This document shows, piece by piece, positions 10,474 to 21,533 of a stretch of DNA of 64,000 nucleotides (the first letter of the stretch is position 1; every line of letters begins with the position of its first letter). The position numbers and the translations under genes were made by a program. Source of the DNA: Fistulifera solaris (Eukaryota > Bacillariophyta > Bacillariophyceae > Naviculales > Stauroneidaceae). The stretch is from NCBI GenBank assembly GCA_030295235.1, contig AP026172.1, forward strand, positions 806,001 through 870,000, given 5' to 3'. The notes below the pieces were generated by a model. It was not told the DNA's origin, did not search any database, and saw nothing but the letters and a program-made list of their open reading frames with translations.

Positions 10474-11148
10474 ATGTGCGGACATTTTCACGGCACGACG
10501 TACGTACGTTACTTTAGACAAAAATTCAGCCGCAGAGGTCATCAAGGAAATAAATGCAAAAACGGTGGACTTGTTATCCAGAGACACGACGATCTGAAAG
10601 CGGAATTCATGTCTCTTTGCACGCAAGCCTTTGGACCCAAATCTGTTCAGCGATGAGCCTACCATTCACACATTTGGCAACAGCAACAACAGTACACAGG
10701 TTCAAGAGCTTCGAGGAGATGTTTCGGCCTATGGCTTTTGGAATGAGAGACAAACGACCATTTTCGATGTCCGAGTTACTGAACCGACGCACCGTCATAC
10801 AGAAACCGTGACCCGATTAAGGTTCTGGCTTCTCAAGAGCGTGAAAAGCGTAGCATGTACGGACCCCCTTGCCACGAACGCAGACGAGACTTCACTCCCC
10901 TGGTCTTTTCCATTGACGGAATGATGGGACAACAGGCTATTTCAGCATCGAGACAGCTTGCAAGAAAACTTCAGCAGAAGTGGAACAAGCCATACTCCGA
11001 GATCTGTGGCTTCATCCGGGCGCTTATGAGTCTTTCCCTGGTCAGGTCAGTTAGTATGCTTCTCGCGAAATCCAAGAGAAGGAATGCCAAAACGGAATCC
11101 CCCTCATTGGGAAACGGGCTCGGGACTGGCCCTCTACTAGCGCACTAA
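10474..11148 (+). pseudogene. Decayed 3' end of a non-LTR-type retroelement ORF
   Basis: Several frames together give a series typical of the end of reverse-transcriptase ORFs in diatoms and other protists: 'GGLVIQRHDDLKAEF', 'YGFWNERQTTIFDVRVTEP', 'PIKVLASQEREKR', 'RRDFTPLVFSIDGMMGQQA', 'QKWNKPYSEICGFIRALMS' and 'SLVRSV'. At least two frame changes separate the pieces. No reverse-transcriptase catalytic motif is present, so only the terminal part survives and it cannot be mobile by itself. Identification rests on remembered family phrases rather than a search. The element is the only clear transposon relic between 1 and 50 kb. Confidence 0.6.
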
Positions 11149-11759
11149 GGCTAGGGAGTAAGAACCAAAGCTTACTCATTGAAGTGTCAGACTGAAATAT
11201 ATGTGAATGAAAAGTGGAAAATTCAGTCGAATGTCAAGATTAGATTCTGACGATTAAAAAATTAGGAATAAAATATATATGTGTTAAAAAAAATATATAT
11301 ATATATGAAGAGAAATCGCGGAACCAAAACAAAAAAAACCGTTGAACCATCTATTGCTTATCTCTGTCAAACACCGACGATAATCTAGAATTTATTTGTT
11401 TAAGCCTCTTTTAGACTGATCATTCGTTGTGATGCAAATGTCCCCCAGCTGTCCTGGGACTGAAAATCGAGTCAGGAACAAAGGTCTCCTACATTGCAGT
11501 CCATACCTGGTAGTGCATGGTGACCTGTATTTCAATCGGTAGGCTTTATCGCAGCAATGAAGCACGGAGTCGAAGAGACAGGCCGGCGCTATTCACGCCG
11601 GCGTGCTTCATTTTTCTCCCCCAAACGCACGAGTGAGTCGCGATTATGCCGATCATGTCGTCGATCAAATCGATGAACAATATTCTGTGTTTGCGAACGC
11701 AACCAAATTAATGCTTGAAAACAACAACCACAACAAACAAACAACAATTAGCAGACATC
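11149..11759. other. AT-rich intergenic region
   Basis: Contains AT runs (11265-11310) and a 'GACTGAAAATCGAGTC' hairpin-like site near 11459. No gene is supported. Confidence 0.5.
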
Positions 11760-12678
11760 ATGAGACCGAACGGAGCGTCGCGTGAATACAACGACGACGA
11801 AAAGCGAATTGCCGCCGCACTGGCCCTCCGATCCTTCCATTTGCCGGAATATTCCCTTCTACAAGATTGGTGGCAATACATGGTCAATCATCATCCCGTC
11901 TGGGGTATTTGTTGTCATCATCGATTGCATCCTCTCGAATTGAAAATGCGACTCTTGTATTTTGTCGGATCGGTCATGTTTGGCTTGGCAGTCACCAATG
12001 GCATGTGGTTGATCTTTATTTGGGCAGAAGTCGATGAACAACAAGCCGTTCTCACCATTCGATTCGGTGAACAAAAATACAATGATGATCTCACCGCCGA
12101 GTATAATCAACAACCTGAAGAAGATGCAGGTTTGTTGTTTCAAAACGACGGAGAAGTGATCATTACACGAGGCATGATTCTCTTGTGGACCATCGGAGGG
12201 ACGTTGCACGCATTCTTTGATCAGACGATATGGTTGATTACAACGTGTGCCTGTTGTTTGCCCGGACAAGCGTTGGAATGTTGTCTTTTGCACGACAATA
12301 CACGCGCATCTTGGCCGTCGTGGCGGTCGTCTTCACCACAGCCGTAGCGACGTTGGCGGTTTTGCTCCGGGCGTCCGTCGAAGAACAAGCGCCAACCAAT
12401 TCCAGTGACACGAATACTGTGGAAGAGTGGTACTATCAAGGAAGTCAACGGATAGGGCAAATAACGCAACAATCCATTTCCGCGTACGACTTCTTATTGA
12501 CGTACGGTACGGAACTCTGTCTTTCTTATTTCGTGTATTATCCGCTGTTGGGAACCCTGTTCTTTCCGGGATACTGGGCTGCTATCGTATACCTGTTCTG
12601 GGGGGTCGACCGTACGAAATTCAGCAAGAAGAACGAAGGAAGCAACGCCGACAGAATAGTTGGCGTCGGTCGTCATAG
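11760..12678 (+). CDS. Multi-pass membrane protein of unknown function, two apparent frameshifts
   Basis: Not recognised. From the ATG at 11760 there is a ~65-residue soluble head, then hydrophobic segments around 'LLYFVGSVMFGLAV', 'MWLIFIW', 'GMILLWTIGGTLHAFF', 'RILAVVAVVFTTAVATLAVL' and 'LCLSYFVYYPLLGTLFF', giving four to six membrane helices. A Cys cluster 'TTCACC' lies between helices. Two frame breaks occur, near 12290 and at the G6 run 12600-12605. Closing the second makes the protein end in 'GRPYEIQQEERRKQRR', a basic cytoplasmic tail, rather than a random extension. The gene converges on PEX12, about 100 bp away. Probably lineage-specific. Confidence 0.65.
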
Positions 12679-12777
12679 CACTCTCACCATTTTCTGCTAG
12701 TTTAGTTCCAATTGTATAGAGATATAGAAAAACTATAAATCGACAGTTTCTAATGTACAACTTATGCATGCTTTTAA

Positions 12778-13836
12778 TTATTGTACAGCCGACGAATGGG
12801 CATGAGGCTCATAGAGACGGACGATTTTCTTTGCGGCAGCGATCTCTGGATCGAGACACGTACGGCAATAGACCAGAAAGTCTCCGGGAATGGGTACCAC
12901 GGGATCGATCCAAGGGCCCTGGCACTTGGGACAATGCGCTGGTAGCGACACTTTTTGGACATGGGGAGGAGGTGGCAGGTCGGAAGATGCTAAACGGCGT
13001 TTCATGGCTTGTTCTTCCAGCCACATGACTCTCAGTTGCGTCAACCAACTCACCAACACTGCCACAGATAATACAGTCATGACAGCGTTCCGGGTCGTCT
13101 GTGATATTTGAGAAGATAAGTCTTTACTTGGCGTCGTCGGTCGATCTTGTTGCGTTTGACGTCGAACCACTGTGCCCAAACAAAGCGATACAAGATCAAA
13201 GTGAAAGGATTTTCCCAACAGAAAGCCCCATTGACAAAAAACATTGCCCGCTTCACTACCAAGTTGTATCAAACGCACAATAATTTGTAGGACTCGACGG
13301 TGCGATGGTGAAAGAGACAGAAGATCAATACCCCACAAAGATTGATCTTGTGTTACGCATGCCAATTTTTCCTTCAAATACGGACCCAACGCCACGAGAA
13401 TTGCCAATCGTGTCGCATTCTTTCGATCCAATGGTACCATTCGATGCTTCCCGTTTTCGGGAAGAAGCATAGCACGTTTGTTTCCGTAAACCGCTTCGGC
13501 GCAGGAAGCGGACGTCATTCGCAAACACCGTCGCTCAATCCAGTAGAGCAACAAACATCGCCATTCAGCATGGTAACGCTTCATGAAAGCAATGAGAATG
13601 AATGAATAACGTTTCATGCGAGCGATGACATAATTTTGACTGGTAGGTAGCGTAGCGAGTCGGTTTAACAGCGAATCATAGACGATTTTCAACGCCTCGC
13701 GTCCGGATCGTTCCGCGTCTTGTATGAATTTCATTTCCAGAAAGGAAGGCACTGCTGTATACGGATCGATGCACCATTCTTCGGCTAACAAGGCCCCCGT
13801 TGTTTTGGGTATTAATAAATCAATAGGGTCGTGCAT
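12778..13836 (-). CDS. PEX12: Peroxin 12 (RING-finger peroxisome biogenesis factor)
   Basis: PEX12 is one of the three peroxisomal membrane RING E3 proteins that recycle the PEX5 import receptor. The 352-residue frame is intact. The N-terminus 'PSFLEMKFIQDAERSGREAL' fits the PEX2/10/12 helical domain, and hydrophobic stretches follow ('LAILVALGPYLKEKL', 'VMTVLSVAVLVSWLTQL'). The C-terminal RING reads 'CPKCQGPWIDPVV' and 'VYCRTCL', followed by the characteristic 'IVRLYEPHA'. As in other PEX12 proteins the RING has fewer than eight zinc ligands. PEX2 and PEX10 are less likely because of the C-terminal RLYEP motif. Confidence 0.87.
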   Translation of the reverse strand: MHDPIDLLIPKTTGALLAEEWCIDPYTAVPSFLEMKFIQDAERSGREALKIVYDSLLNRLATLPTSQNYVIARMKRYSFILIAFMKRYHAEWRCLLLYWIERRCLRMTSASCAEAVYGNKRAMLLPENGKHRMVPLDRKNATRLAILVALGPYLKEKLACVTQDQSLWGIDLLSLSPSHRRVLQIIVRLIQLGSEAGNVFCQWGFLLGKSFHFDLVSLCLGTVVRRQTQQDRPTTPSKDLSSQISQTTRNAVMTVLSVAVLVSWLTQLRVMWLEEQAMKRRLASSDLPPPPHVQKVSLPAHCPKCQGPWIDPVVPIPGDFLVYCRTCLDPEIAAAKKIVRLYEPHAHSSAVQ

Positions 13837-14400
13837 GTTGGTAAGTTGTCATGAACTGCTATGATGGTATGGAAGCAATCAAATCAAATAATAATACGGT
13901 ACCTGGTGAACGCGACGCTACGCGGCGCAAGGTTGCATTCACGACTGCAATCTAGTCAGGGGGTCTCGGGGAACCAATGCTTTCGGGTCGTAAGTCGATC
14001 TCCTTTTCGACTTCTAAAATTAATGATCAATAAGGTCGATAAAATAGAAACTCGACTAAAAGTTGGTTACCTATGGAGAAGATCCTGCTTTCATCAGACG
14101 CGGAGCTGAAGCACGAAACGGAATCAAAGAGTTGACTTGGTGCTTTGAAATTCAGTCAGGGCAGGTTTAAGAGTCAAATTTTGATTTCAAGTTGTCATGC
14201 CTCTAGGCATTGTTATGAAGGCCCGGAAAAGAATTAGCTTTTAGTTCATAGCTTATACTCCGTATCATTTTACCGCGAGACTCATGAATTGCAAGAGTTA
14301 TGAAATCAAAGCCGCCTCTGATTTTTAGAATTGATTCAAATTCCTTTCATCGTTATTAGCGATTATATCATGATATGAATTTTAGTAGCGTTGCTGTTTT
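13837..14400. other. Intergenic region
   Basis: Contains one 'TACGGTACCTGGTG' site (13896) and one TACTCCGTA (14256-14264). No gene seen. Confidence 0.5.
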
Positions 14401-17400
14401 TTATTCGATCTCCAATCCGACATTGGCACTGTGTTGACTGTTATCGATCTGCGAAGGCGGCATGCTAAAGTCCAGAAAAAAGCTAGGCGCATCCAAAACT
14501 TGCGTGGAAATGTCGACATTGACTGTCGAATTACCCTCCACCTTGGCCAGCATTTCATTCGCAATTTGCAGTGTCAATGTCCCAACGTTGGCCGGAGAAA
14601 AAGCCATTTTGGCATAATCGGCCAGAGCCATGGCCACATACGTGAAGGATGGACGTCGATTGCTCTCCTGGTCCCAACAAGCCGCCATGATTTCTTGCAA
14701 GCGTCGTGGTGTGCTCGGCGGAATCGGTGGTCGACGACCTTCGGCGACTGCGTACGCTGCCTGAATCGGAGTCATGGTAACGAAGGGGACTTCCCGGGTG
14801 ATCAGTTGCCAAAGGCAAATGCCAAAACTATAGACATCTGCATTGCTCGAATAGGACTCGTGTCGAATTACCTCAGGAGCCATGTAGCGGTATGTTCCTG
14901 TCTCAGCCGTAAGCTCTTGACCTGTGTTGGCTACCGACATACCAAAGTCAGCGATCTTCACACGATGGTCCCTGGTAAGTAAAATATTGGAAGGTTTTAA
15001 GTCTCTATGAATTACGTTTCTCGAGTGCAAATACGCCATGGCATTCGCAATATCCAAAGCGATGGGCAAGTACTCATAATACCGCGAAGAATCCGAAAGT
15101 AGCGACAACAAAGAACCCCCTTCGCAGTATTCGTAGGCGAGACAAAAGCAGTCGGAATCTGCAGCCACACCGACTGAATTTGGAAGAAAAAAGAATGATT
15201 GTTAGCAACCCGGTGTACAAAGTTGGTATCCCATACAAAAGTGATGACGTACCTAAATCACAAACGTTTGGGTGACTCAATCGCGCCGCGATATCCGCTT
15301 CGCGTCGGAGCTCATCCACATAGGCCGTATTGCGTGTAGCAGGGTCCACCATGGCCACTTTCAAGGCGACCATTTTGACTGTCTTTACAGGAAAGGGACT
15401 CTCGTAGAACTCACTTCGTTGCCACGCAGCTCGGTAAATTGTACTTACTCGGCCTGCTCCTAGTGTTTCAATCAACATAATTTCGTCAAATGGAATCAAA
15501 GGCACAGCACGAGGTTCCGCAACTTCGCCGCTATTCGCGTAAAAGTCTGGGACTGTCAAATAATCCAGCGTCGGGTCTCCCTGTTCGATGCCAATGTTGT
15601 CCAAATTGGATGTTCCGCGGCGATTGATCATTTTCTTTCTGTGGCGCTGTTCATTTGGAACAAGAGCACTCGTCACTTCCTCTGGAATTGAAGAGCTAAT
15701 ATCCTCTCTGGATGACAAATGAGGTATGGATGGGACATTATCCACAAAAGATGATGACTTCACCTCCAGTTTAAAATCCGGTAACGATGCAGCAACCCTC
15801 TTACTGGACGATAGTTGCAAATCCGCACCGGGACTGACTTCGCTACGAGCCAACGCTTCATGCAATGGTATCGCTGATTCAATTTCCTGCTCCACATCTC
15901 TGCGACTTAAGGCTCGTGCTGCATAATCCTGTACGTACAATGGACCACTGGGTTCCATAACCGCAGAAGCGCTTGAAGGGAGGATAGGTGGAGGGTCATT
16001 TGGATTGTTTGCTTGAAACGTTCCGTATTCTCTCAAAAAGGCTTCGATAAGATTCGAAAGTTTGTCCAGGCGCAGTCGCCCTACCGTTTGAACCGTGAAT
16101 CGATCCTTTAAAATTGGATTAGAACAAAACTTGTGGGTCAACAATGACGAAAGACACTTAGCACACCCGCACGTACCAAGACGATTCCTTCCTTACTGAG
16201 CATGACGTCGGCATCAATCACACAGGAACCACCCGTCGACAAAAGTTTGGAAATATACTCCAACAGACCCACTGCATCCCGACAGGAAATAGTGACCAAA
16301 CACAAAGAATGATTCGATCCTCCCTGATAATTGGCCACCGCCAAAGCATGACTCCCCCTTCACTTCATCGGGCGATATATTATGAATATGAACCGCCACT
16401 TTGGTCGGATCGGATCGAACGGCTGCCACGAGTCGCATGTGCACCAAAACTTCCGACGGCGTATCGGCACTCAAGGCATAACGAAACGGCAACGAAGATA
16501 CAAAGTTGTAAATACTTTTCGTCACTTGCTCGCGCTGTTGGTCGGCCATTTGTGCCGTGTCAGTACTGACTCCGTACGACGAAGGTTTGAGCAGTTTAGA
16601 TTCGGCAATGAAGAGTTCGGCGACAACCGTACACAAATCATCAATGACAGCTTGTGCGTGTTCGGCACGTTTCCGAACTCGTGTTGCATTGGATGTATCA
16701 ATGTGTTTGCGGGTAGTAGAATTGACCGAAGAAGAAGACAAGTCATCGGTGTTGCTGAGATTTTCGGGAAGCCCATCGCGCCGCAAATTCTGTAAGCGCT
16801 CGCGCATCGACGTTTCGAGTTCTTCTTTTTCGTCAGCATGAGTGCATACGGAGATCCCGACGGCGGTGCCAGCGTACCAATTTCCTTACTCGACATGCAT
16901 CTATGGCATGCAATATTTGAGACACAATGATTTTCAACCCTTGCACATCATTCGAACTATATATTATATACGTACCTTCGAACACGATACGATTGAGCCA
17001 CCGCCGCCGACACGGACGAAGGTCCTGTCTCCAAGGAATTCAAACGCGTCAGACGAAAATCAGCCGGTCGGTTCTGAAACAAATTTGGCGCCGAAGAACC
17101 CAGCGGTGCATCACGTATCGGCTCCGAAGCCGAATCCGCTTCATCGATGCACGAAGACGAATGGCTGCTCAATCGACGGTTGAGAGGATCTTCCGGTGGA
17201 GATAATTGTTGATTCAACAGTATGGTTAAATTGGACGCGGGCTTTTCGGGAGTGTTGTGTGTCTTTGGCTCACCTATGACAGCGCGAGCGAACGGGTTGT
17301 TGGGGGGAATCAACTGCAATCCGTTGACTGTAACCAATGGTGGATTATTCGGACGCGTGGGTGAAGACGATGACTTGAAGACACCGCGCTGCCTATGAGC

Positions 17401-17445
17401 ATTCTTTCGACTCAAAAGTCGAGCGGCGGTAGCGTCTAGACTCAT
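14401..17445 (-). CDS. ACT-domain, Raf-like (TKL) protein kinase, three introns, two apparent frameshifts
   Basis: A serine/threonine/tyrosine-type kinase with a regulatory ACT domain, like plant STY8/17/46. Exons: 17445-16976, 16900-16177, 16105-15253 and 15173-14401; all three introns (75, 71, 79 bp) have GTACGT donors. After a disordered N-terminus, the ACT segment includes 'SLCLVTISCRDAVGLLEYIS' and 'DADVMLSKEGIVL', spliced to 'DRFTVQTVGRLRLDKL'. The kinase has the Gly loop 'LGAGRVSTIY', 'VALKVA' (ATP lysine), 'VIHRDLKPSNILL', 'ADFG' and 'MAPEVIRHESYSSNADVYSF'. All catalytic residues are present. Single-base errors sit near 16829 (A5) and 16354-16358 (C5 on the plus strand). The last ~60 residues are unlike other kinases. 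Confidence 0.87.
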
Positions 17446-18501
17446 GGACGTGACGATTATTCAACTATCCAATGCTGGGTAAAAAAGTAGAATGGCTTCT
17501 GATAAGATGCTTCCTGCGGAATTCCCTCCAAGAATTCTTTGTTTCCAAGTTCTAAGCGCAATGAGATGAAATGCTAGTTGTATTTTACAATCGTCCTCAA
17601 AAATAATGGAATGATTGATTGATTGATTGATTGATTTGGCTGACACCTTTGTTTTGGAATCAACAGCGATGATGGCGAAGCAGTCGGACTTCCGCGTGTT
17701 ATTGCGGTTCGGGTCTACGAAAGTTGAATGGATGCGGATTATTGTGGCCTTCAAGCCTTCAAGGCCAAACTCTGACACCGGACAGAGTTCAGTCAAGATA
17801 CTCCCTGTTCTATAGTAAAAACATTGATGGCCTTGTTCCACGACGTTTCTTGAAGCTTGAAGCGCAAAACGCTAAACGCTTAATGACCCCTGAACGGTGG
17901 ACGGTGGACACTCGACTCGGAGTAGAGCGAAACGGTGCTTGCCGCCCCAGCCCCCACCGACCACCCACCACCACCACCTACCACCTGTTTCGGAGTACTG
18001 TAAATCTTAGTGACGTTAGAACTTTTTTGAGTCATTAGTCATTACATGATTATGCTACTCTAAAGAAATTATCCATTCGTGTTGCCTTGCCACGTCATAG
18101 GCTTGCCGCTTTCGTCGCATCAACTGCAACTGCTCTGAGATCACAGATCACGGTATCCAATGTGACGTTACTCGTTGTTCTATGTGCTCTCTCCCGGTTG
18201 TAGGTAGTATTTCCGTTCCAGAGAAATGTAGTATTGTGTTCGATGGCTCGATTGTATCCACTCTCTCCCAAAGCTAAGGGCCTTTAGCTCCAGCTAGGAG
18301 CACTGAAAGTGTTTCCATCATTCTCTCCTCTCTGAAAAAAGGTTTTAAAAGCAGGAGGCTAATATCCAGTACCGGTACATGATTCCTCGTACTGTCATTG
18401 TTAATCGCTACTTTTTTAAATCAGAGACAGTCCTGGAAAATGAGTTTACTCCCTACCCTCAGATTCGGAAAAGTTTAGACCTCATTTTAGTAGCTGTTGT
18501 T
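17446..18501. other. Intergenic region with GATT microsatellite
   Basis: About 1 kb without a supported gene. Holds a (GATT)6 tract at 17613-17636 and an ACAGTCCTGGAAAA site (18427-18440) that recurs at 19757. Confidence 0.55.
17613..17636. repeat. (GATT)n microsatellite
   Basis: Six tandem GATT units. Confidence 0.9.
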
Positions 18502-19363
18502 CTAAAATACAAGCGAGTTCGATCTATCTTTCGCTCGAATCTTGAGACCTGATTTAGGGGCCGGAACGGCACGAAACGACTCGACCGTTTGTAGGACGGC
18601 TGGTTCCGCCACTTTCCATCGCGAGGCGGATGCACTTCCCACCAGCATGACGGCGTTTTCCGTTCCTGCTGGAATTGTTGCCACCACAACCGCTCGTCGA
18701 GGTATTTCGGCATTCGTGGATTGCGACAATGATGAGAATGTCAGCTCGATCCTCCGATAATTATCGCCTTGCATGCGGCTTGATTTCACTTTGATATCGG
18801 TAGGAGGACCGTAAAAGAGAATCGTCCTGTTGGGTCAAAGAGACGTTCCAAAAAGAAGCTGTTTGGTAAACTCTGAAGCGATTTTCCTTGTGTATTTTGA
18901 GTCACGGCGAGGAAGGCCCCCTCACCGGTCCGTCCGTCACGGCATTCCACATCAAATACGGACCCTTTTCCAATTTCCAAGGTGCAACAAAACTCACGAG
19001 AACTGGCTGGGGGTCCTTCTTGGTTCCGACCAAAATCTCTGCCGCGACAGCGCCACTGCGATCCTGGCTCACGTCACTTCCATCCCGAAACACGACACCC
19101 GTTTGCGGTCGACTTTTTCCGGCTTGACTGGAAACCGTCATACCACCACCGGTATCAATACCTGTTCGTAAAAAAGTCTCAATGTCCAAACTCTCTTGTG
19201 CCGCCGCATTTGAATTGGTTGGAGCAATAATGGTGGTTGCTGCAATGGTACATGCCGACCAAAACTCGCGTCGCGTCGGAATATTCTCGAACGAAAATCC
19301 GCAAGTTTCGTTGACCATCAGAGTCAAGAAAATCGTTGAACTGATGGCTTTGGAAATGTGCAT
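18502..19363 (-). CDS. PsbP-like thylakoid lumen protein with twin-arginine signal, two apparent frameshifts
   Basis: Likely a lumenal PsbP-family protein accessory to photosystem II or NDH-type complexes. The N-terminus is tripartite: an ER signal ending '...CGFSFEN', then 'TRREFW' followed by a hydrophobic 'IAATTIIAPTNSNAAA', which is a Tat-type thylakoid signal with an Ala-x-Ala cleavage site. The mature part includes 'FYGPPTDIKV', 'SSLSQSTNAEIPRR', 'ATIPAGTENAVMLVGSASA' and 'TVESFRAVPAP', consistent with the PsbP fold. The frame breaks near 18962 (G3 should be G4) and near 18812 (T4 should be T5); closing each gives the family sequence. Assignment to a specific PsbP subgroup is not possible by eye. 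Confidence 0.68.
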
Positions 19364-20099
19364 GGTGTATTTTGAGGTCGATTATCCACTGAAAAGGTTC
19401 TTATGACTTCTGAAACATTCGTGAAACACAATGCTCTTTGTCATTACATTTGGAAGATGCCGATCTGCCGATCTGCCGATCTTTCTGTTTCTCTGACATT
19501 CAAAGCTGATGTCATTCGCTTCTCGTTCCTCCAAACGCCTGTCCGCTTGCCCGACAACAACGATGTCGATACAGTGAATGAATAAGGTGCCTTCTCTCTA
19601 GAGAGTCTAGAGAGGAAAATTTGCGATTTGAATTCATGACCAGGTACCAAGGAATAGATTGCTAGTAACTTTGGTTTGCAAACCAAACTATCTAAAAACG
19701 AACCGAGGTCAAGTTGCAGTCCATCTCTTGGAAACATCTTGATTCATGACTGAAATACAGTCCTGGAAAAGGACGCTTACACCATGGGCTATAGTCATCA
19801 GGACTCGACGAATTTTTCAACATGAACAACAGTCAAGGCATGCCTTGCAATGCTGCAGAAGGCACCGTACCAGTAGCTGCAGCATGCAAACGACAATAGG
19901 AGCCAACCAAAGTAGCATGACGAATTGAGGTCTGGTTGCAGTTTTTTTTAGAAATACGTGAAATATGACATTTGTAACAGGAGACCAGGGTAGCAACTAT
20001 GATGAATAACAAACTTAAGGACTAGTATTGGGTCCATTATTCGAAAGGAGTATCGACGTCAACAATCAACATAATAATTATCATCGATGCCTTTGCAAA
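19364..20099. other. Intergenic region with hairpin
   Basis: Contains CCAGGTACCAAGG (19640-19652), a CTCTCTAGAGAG palindrome near 19595, and a full GACTG/CAGTC hairpin followed by TCCTGGAAAA (19745-19770). No gene supported. Confidence 0.55.
19745..19766. repeat. Short dispersed hairpin, GACTG/CAGTC family
   Basis: Exact arms GACTG (19748-19752) and CAGTC (19758-19762) with a 5-base loop, flanked by CAT and CTGG. Confidence 0.7.
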
Positions 20100-21448
20100 T
20101 TAAGCTTGTTGTTTCTTGGCTTCACGTTCCACTTCATCGGCCGCCAGTGCTTTCTGACTCAATTCCAAGCCCGCCACTACCACTTTCAAATCCACCTTTT
20201 TCCCCACAATGACCACCGATGCAACTGATTTCGGTTCCATGGGTGCGGCTGTTCCTTCTCCAGTCGTCCATTCTTGATCGGCGTTCGAAGCCGCCGCCGT
20301 CGTCGTCGCAACTTCAATTTCTTCAATCGCAAATCCCGCAAACGATTCATTCGTATCCGTTTGTTCCAAGACATAGACGGTAATGGGCAAACTCTCCGGT
20401 GGTTCTTTGCGTGGGGCACGTTCCAAATACGCCACCAGACTCGTCGCCAAATGTCCCGCGTTGGTAATGACACGGACCCCCGTCTTGGTACCGGGGACGT
20501 GTCCCTCGGGACAATACAAATGGTCGGCCAAACTGAGCAAATCACGGGTGCGTTGACTCACTTGATCAAAGGTTTCAAACGTCAAGGCATCGGAACCGGC
20601 TTCGGGGATGGCGTCGGCAGCTTTGACCTGCGAAGGCAGTATGTCAGAAAAGGATCTGGCGACTCTTCATTCTCTACAAAAGGACCCTATATATTGTATC
20701 AACAAGAACAAGAACAAGAAGAACCACCACCACCCTACAAACAAACAAACAAACAAACAAACCAACAAACAAAAGACACTTACACGCAAGGGACTCGTTT
20801 TGGGAACTGGTAGGCCAGCTACTTTCAAATCGAGCGGCTTGGTAATCCGAAACGCCGATTTTCGCAACGGTGTGACACCATCTCCATTGAGACACCAATT
20901 AAAGGCATAATTTTGTCCTGGATATTCATTGGGAAAGACTTCGGTACGTCCGACGCGGGTCAGCGATTCCGGGATGGCTATTGAAAAAAAAACAACAAAA
21001 AAAGAGAAAAAGAAGATATTCTATGAATCGATTTGTTGTGGTAGAAAAAAAAGAGAGCAAAAATGTCAAAATCGAAACGCACCACTCATCGTTCGTTTCG
21101 GGGTCAAAGAAAAGCGCCCATTGAGAGCGGAACAGTACATGTCGGCCACTCATCTTTGGCGATTGAATGTAAGCAATCAAAAACGAAAGAAAACTAAAGT
21201 GTTTGACTCGATTGAAAGCTATAGGAAATAGGAAGAGGAAAAGCCACTTTTGCATTCCACCAGAACAAAACACACACACATACATACACAGCGCAACGTA
21301 CTGTAAGTTGAAACTGTACAAAACAATTTGGTCTGTCCTTTTGTCCGCTCATCGGATCGACACCAATCAAAAATTGCCCGCGAACGAGAACGAATGAAAT
21401 GAATAACCTAGTGTTATTTTCTTTCGATCTTTTTTTTTTCATCGGCAT
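20100..21448 (-). CDS. Unrecognised multi-exon gene
   Basis: I do not recognise this family. Supported exons: one ending at the GTACGT donor near 21300 ('FLIGVDPMSGQKDRP...VQFQLT'); 21160-21083 ('MSGRHVLFRSQWALFFDPE', donor GTGCGT); 20977-20784 ('SLTRVGRTEVFPNEYPGQ', 'NYAFNWCLNGDGVTPL', donor GTAAGT); and 20627-20100 ('ALTFETFDQVSQRTRDLLSL', 'GHVPGTKTGVRVITNAGHLA'). The last exon joins its neighbour in phase. The 21083/20977 junction is off by one base, again consistent with an indel. The start is unclear; 21448 is the first upstream ATG in frame. No signal peptide or membrane helix is obvious in the conserved part. Its start lies only ~85 bp from that of the divergent SPOUT1 gene. Confidence 0.55.
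20742..20774. repeat. (CAAA)n microsatellite in intron
   Basis: Tandem CAAA with one interruption, inside the 20628-20783 intron of the unrecognised gene. Confidence 0.85.
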
Positions 21449-21533
21449 ACGGATATTGTCCTTTGCAATCGTCGAAAGTACCGCATCAGACTCTCATTCT
21501 CATCGATATAGAAAAGTCAAAAACAGAAAAAAC

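Noticed and set aside
16106-16176. A frameshift in the ACT domain of the kinase near 16140
   Set aside because: A 71-bp intron with GTACGT donor and AG acceptor joins 'SKEGIVL' to 'DRFTVQ' exactly in phase, so no error is needed there.
17461-17841. A 126-residue minus-strand reading frame across the GATT repeat
   Set aside because: Its middle is just translated microsatellite and nothing else resembles a protein family.
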